Origin: UMGS172 sp045647525
GTDB lineage: Bacteria > Bacillota > Clostridia > Oscillospirales > Acutalibacteraceae
Direction: 5' to 3'
Assembly (NCBI GenBank): GCA_045647525.1
Contig: JAZRMK010000014.1
Location: forward strand, 1-13,495
Length of the DNA: 13,495 nucleotides
Under the pieces are notes generated by a model. That model ran no database searches, was not told where the DNA came from, and saw only the letters and a list, made by a program, of their open reading frames with translations. The translations under genes and the position numbers were made by a program. Shown in pieces: positions 12,333 through 13,495 of this stretch. Numbering within the stretch: the first letter of the stretch is position 1; the number at the start of each line of letters is the position of its first letter.

Positions 12333-13199
12333 TTAATCCTGTAAATCGGAAAAATCCTCTTCCGGCATGGGTGCAGATTTTTTGTTCTTTGTGCCTCGAA
12401 TGAGTGTAACATCCTCTAACTTCACGGTAACGGGAAGGGACTCCGAGTTGTCGATAGCGACTTTGAGTTTGCCGGTGAGCAGACTGACATCGGTAACCGT
12501 GCCTTTGCCCTCGGGTGTATCAACATAAGAGCCGACGCGAGGAGTGATTTTATTAAGATACTCGTATGCATCCTGCTCGTATTTCAAACAGCACATCAAG
12601 CGGCCGCAGGTGCCCGAAATTTTGGCAGGGTTAAGCGACAAGCCCTGCTCTTTTGCCATTTTTATCGAAACCGGCTGGAAGTCGGACAAGAATCTCTGGC
12701 AACAGAAGGGTTGACCGCAGATTCCCAAACCGCCCATCATCTTGGCTTCGTCGCGAACACCTATCTGTCTTAGCTCAATTCGGGTGTGGAAGTGGCCCGC
12801 GAGGTCCTTTACAAGCTCGCGGAAGTCAACTCTTCCGTTGGCGGTAAAGAAAAATAATATCTTGGTTCCATCGAAGGCGATTTCAACATCGACCAACTTC
12901 ATTTCAAGCTTGCGCTCTTCAATTTTCTTTTCGCAAAAATCAAAAGCAATACGCTCTTTTTTGCGGTTTTCGTTCATTCTGTGCAGATCCTCTTCGTTGG
13001 CAGGTCTTACAACCTCTTTCAAGGTGCCTATCACCTGGCTGTCGGGGATATTGTGGTTTTCGCTTGCAACCTCACCGCATTCGGTTCCTCTTGAAGTTGT
13101 AACGATTACATATTCGCCGACCTTGAATTTTCTGCCTGCGGGCGAGAATGAATATACTCTTCCGTCGGTACGGAATTTTACGCCGATAATTTCTACCAT
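12333..13199 (-). CDS. ricT: PSP1-domain protein RicT (YaaT), Y-complex subunit
   Basis: A 288-residue PSP1-domain protein of the RicT/YaaT family (about 275-300). In B. subtilis RicT joins RicA and RicF in an Fe-S-containing complex that works with RNase Y in mRNA maturation and affects sporulation, competence and biofilm. The N-terminal MVEIIGVKFRTDGRVYSFSP leads into the PSP1 core. The conserved cysteines are GICGQPFCC (Cys161, Cys166, Cys167) and TCGRLMCC (Cys198, Cys203, Cys204), the expected cluster ligands. The C-terminal part contains PRVGSYVDTPEGKGTV and a short acidic tail. The ATG at 13199 has GGAG upstream. It follows the holB-like gene by about 70 bases, the common Firmicute order. 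ricA and ricF are not in the window. Confidence 0.94.
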   Translation of the reverse strand: MVEIIGVKFRTDGRVYSFSPAGRKFKVGEYVIVTTSRGTECGEVASENHNIPDSQVIGTLKEVVRPANEEDLHRMNENRKKERIAFDFCEKKIEERKLEMKLVDVEIAFDGTKILFFFTANGRVDFRELVKDLAGHFHTRIELRQIGVRDEAKMMGGLGICGQPFCCQRFLSDFQPVSIKMAKEQGLSLNPAKISGTCGRLMCCLKYEQDAYEYLNKITPRVGSYVDTPEGKGTVTDVSLLTGKLKVAIDNSESLPVTVKLEDVTLIRGTKNKKSAPMPEEDFSDLQD

Positions 13200-13271
13200 T
13201 AGTTTTCTCCGTTCGTTATATTTGAATAACAGTTGAATTTATAAAAAGAATTACTTACTGTTTATTATACA

Positions 13272-13493
13272 TTATATAATGCTGAATATTTGAGCCAAAA
13301 GTTTTGTGCTCCAAAGGGGAACAGACAAGGGTTTTCCAATGTGCGTTCTGAAAACGTCGGAAATTTCTGTTAAGCACTGCACTATTGCGGTGATGTGCTT
13401 GGGTGGAATTGAATTTTCGTTATCTGAAACAATCGAACACTTTAATTCGTTTGTGAGCAAAATTTTCTCCTCGCTCAAAAACGATAAAAACAG
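13272..13493 (-). CDS. holB: Probable C-terminal end of DNA polymerase III delta' subunit (5' part outside window)
   Basis: An open frame runs in from the right edge (readable residues begin LFLSFLSEEKILL) and stops at TAA 13272-13274, giving about 73 residues of a longer protein. The sequence is helical and ends GKPLSVPLWSTKLLAQIFSII, which resembles the closing helix of clamp-loader delta' proteins (pattern N-x-LxxxLLxxxL). holB directly precedes ricT in many Firmicutes, which supports the call. The fragment has no diagnostic catalytic motif, because the AAA+ part lies outside the window, so the identity is mainly from position. An internal TTG near 13478 is not a real start. Confidence 0.6.
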   Translation of the reverse strand: MFLSFLSEEKILLTNELKCSIVSDNENSIPPKHITAIVQCLTEISDVFRTHIGKPLSVPLWSTKLLAQIFSII

Positions 13494-13495
13494 CA

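Noticed and set aside
12653..13236. Plus-strand frames over ricT
   Set aside because: They are antisense to a gene with complete PSP1 cysteine motifs. There is no independent support.
1..13495. CRISPR array, tRNA/rRNA, transposase or phage genes
   Set aside because: I looked on both strands and saw no regularly spaced direct repeats, cloverleaf-type segments or mobile-element protein motifs. Only the decayed palindrome at 5944-6020 hints at past mobility.

Overview
The window is the chromosome-replication-origin neighbourhood of a low-GC Gram-positive anaerobe, most likely an uncultured member of the Clostridia (Oscillospiraceae/Ruminococcaceae-like). The evidence is the dnaA-dnaN-yaaA-recF block, a Bacillus-type unwinding element between dnaA and dnaN, strong GGAGG-type ribosome binding sites, a 2[4Fe-4S] ferredoxin, RicT and YpsA. 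The genus cannot be named from sequence alone.

Positions 1-4330 (minus strand, AT-rich): recF (its last residues lie beyond the left edge), the S4-domain gene yaaA, dnaN and dnaA, read right to left and tightly packed (TAATG overlap of dnaN/yaaA, TAA|ATG abutment of yaaA/recF). The 251 bp between dnaA and dnaN carries DnaA boxes and a DnaA-trio tract and is the probable oriC. dnaA has a clear promoter (TTGAAA-17-TATACT). The 388 bp upstream of dnaA holds no gene, only this promoter and two hairpins. The usual rpmH-rnpA partners are absent.

Positions 4324-8486 (minus strand, clearly more GC-rich): a 56-residue ferredoxin gene, yebC, ruvX and a glycogen/maltodextrin phosphorylase gene. Each has its own promoter or terminator. 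A degraded palindromic repeat lies between ruvX and the phosphorylase terminator.

Positions 8669-10790 (plus strand): an apparent operon of a CPBP-type membrane protease, tadA (tRNA adenosine deaminase) and a small predicted papain/C39-like cysteine peptidase. It ends in a 17-bp-stem bidirectional terminator shared with the convergent ypsA-like SLOG gene (minus).

Positions 11412-12325 (plus strand): an Lrp/AsnC regulator gene with a near-consensus promoter and a palindrome over its start point. It overlaps by ATGA a short alkyltransferase-like protein whose active-site motif is PCYR instead of PCHR. Positions 12333-13495 (minus strand): ricT and the 3' end of what is probably holB.

The left part builds and regulates the replisome: DnaA opens the origin, DnaN is the clamp and RecF handles gap repair. 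The right part is housekeeping: tRNA editing, translation assistance, carbon storage, redox and RNA-processing control. I found no CRISPR array, transposase, phage gene, tRNA or rRNA, and no convincing wholly new system. The best leads are the origin architecture, the GC step and lost synteny next to dnaA, the Lrp/alkyltransferase-like pair, and the small peptidase coupled to tadA.
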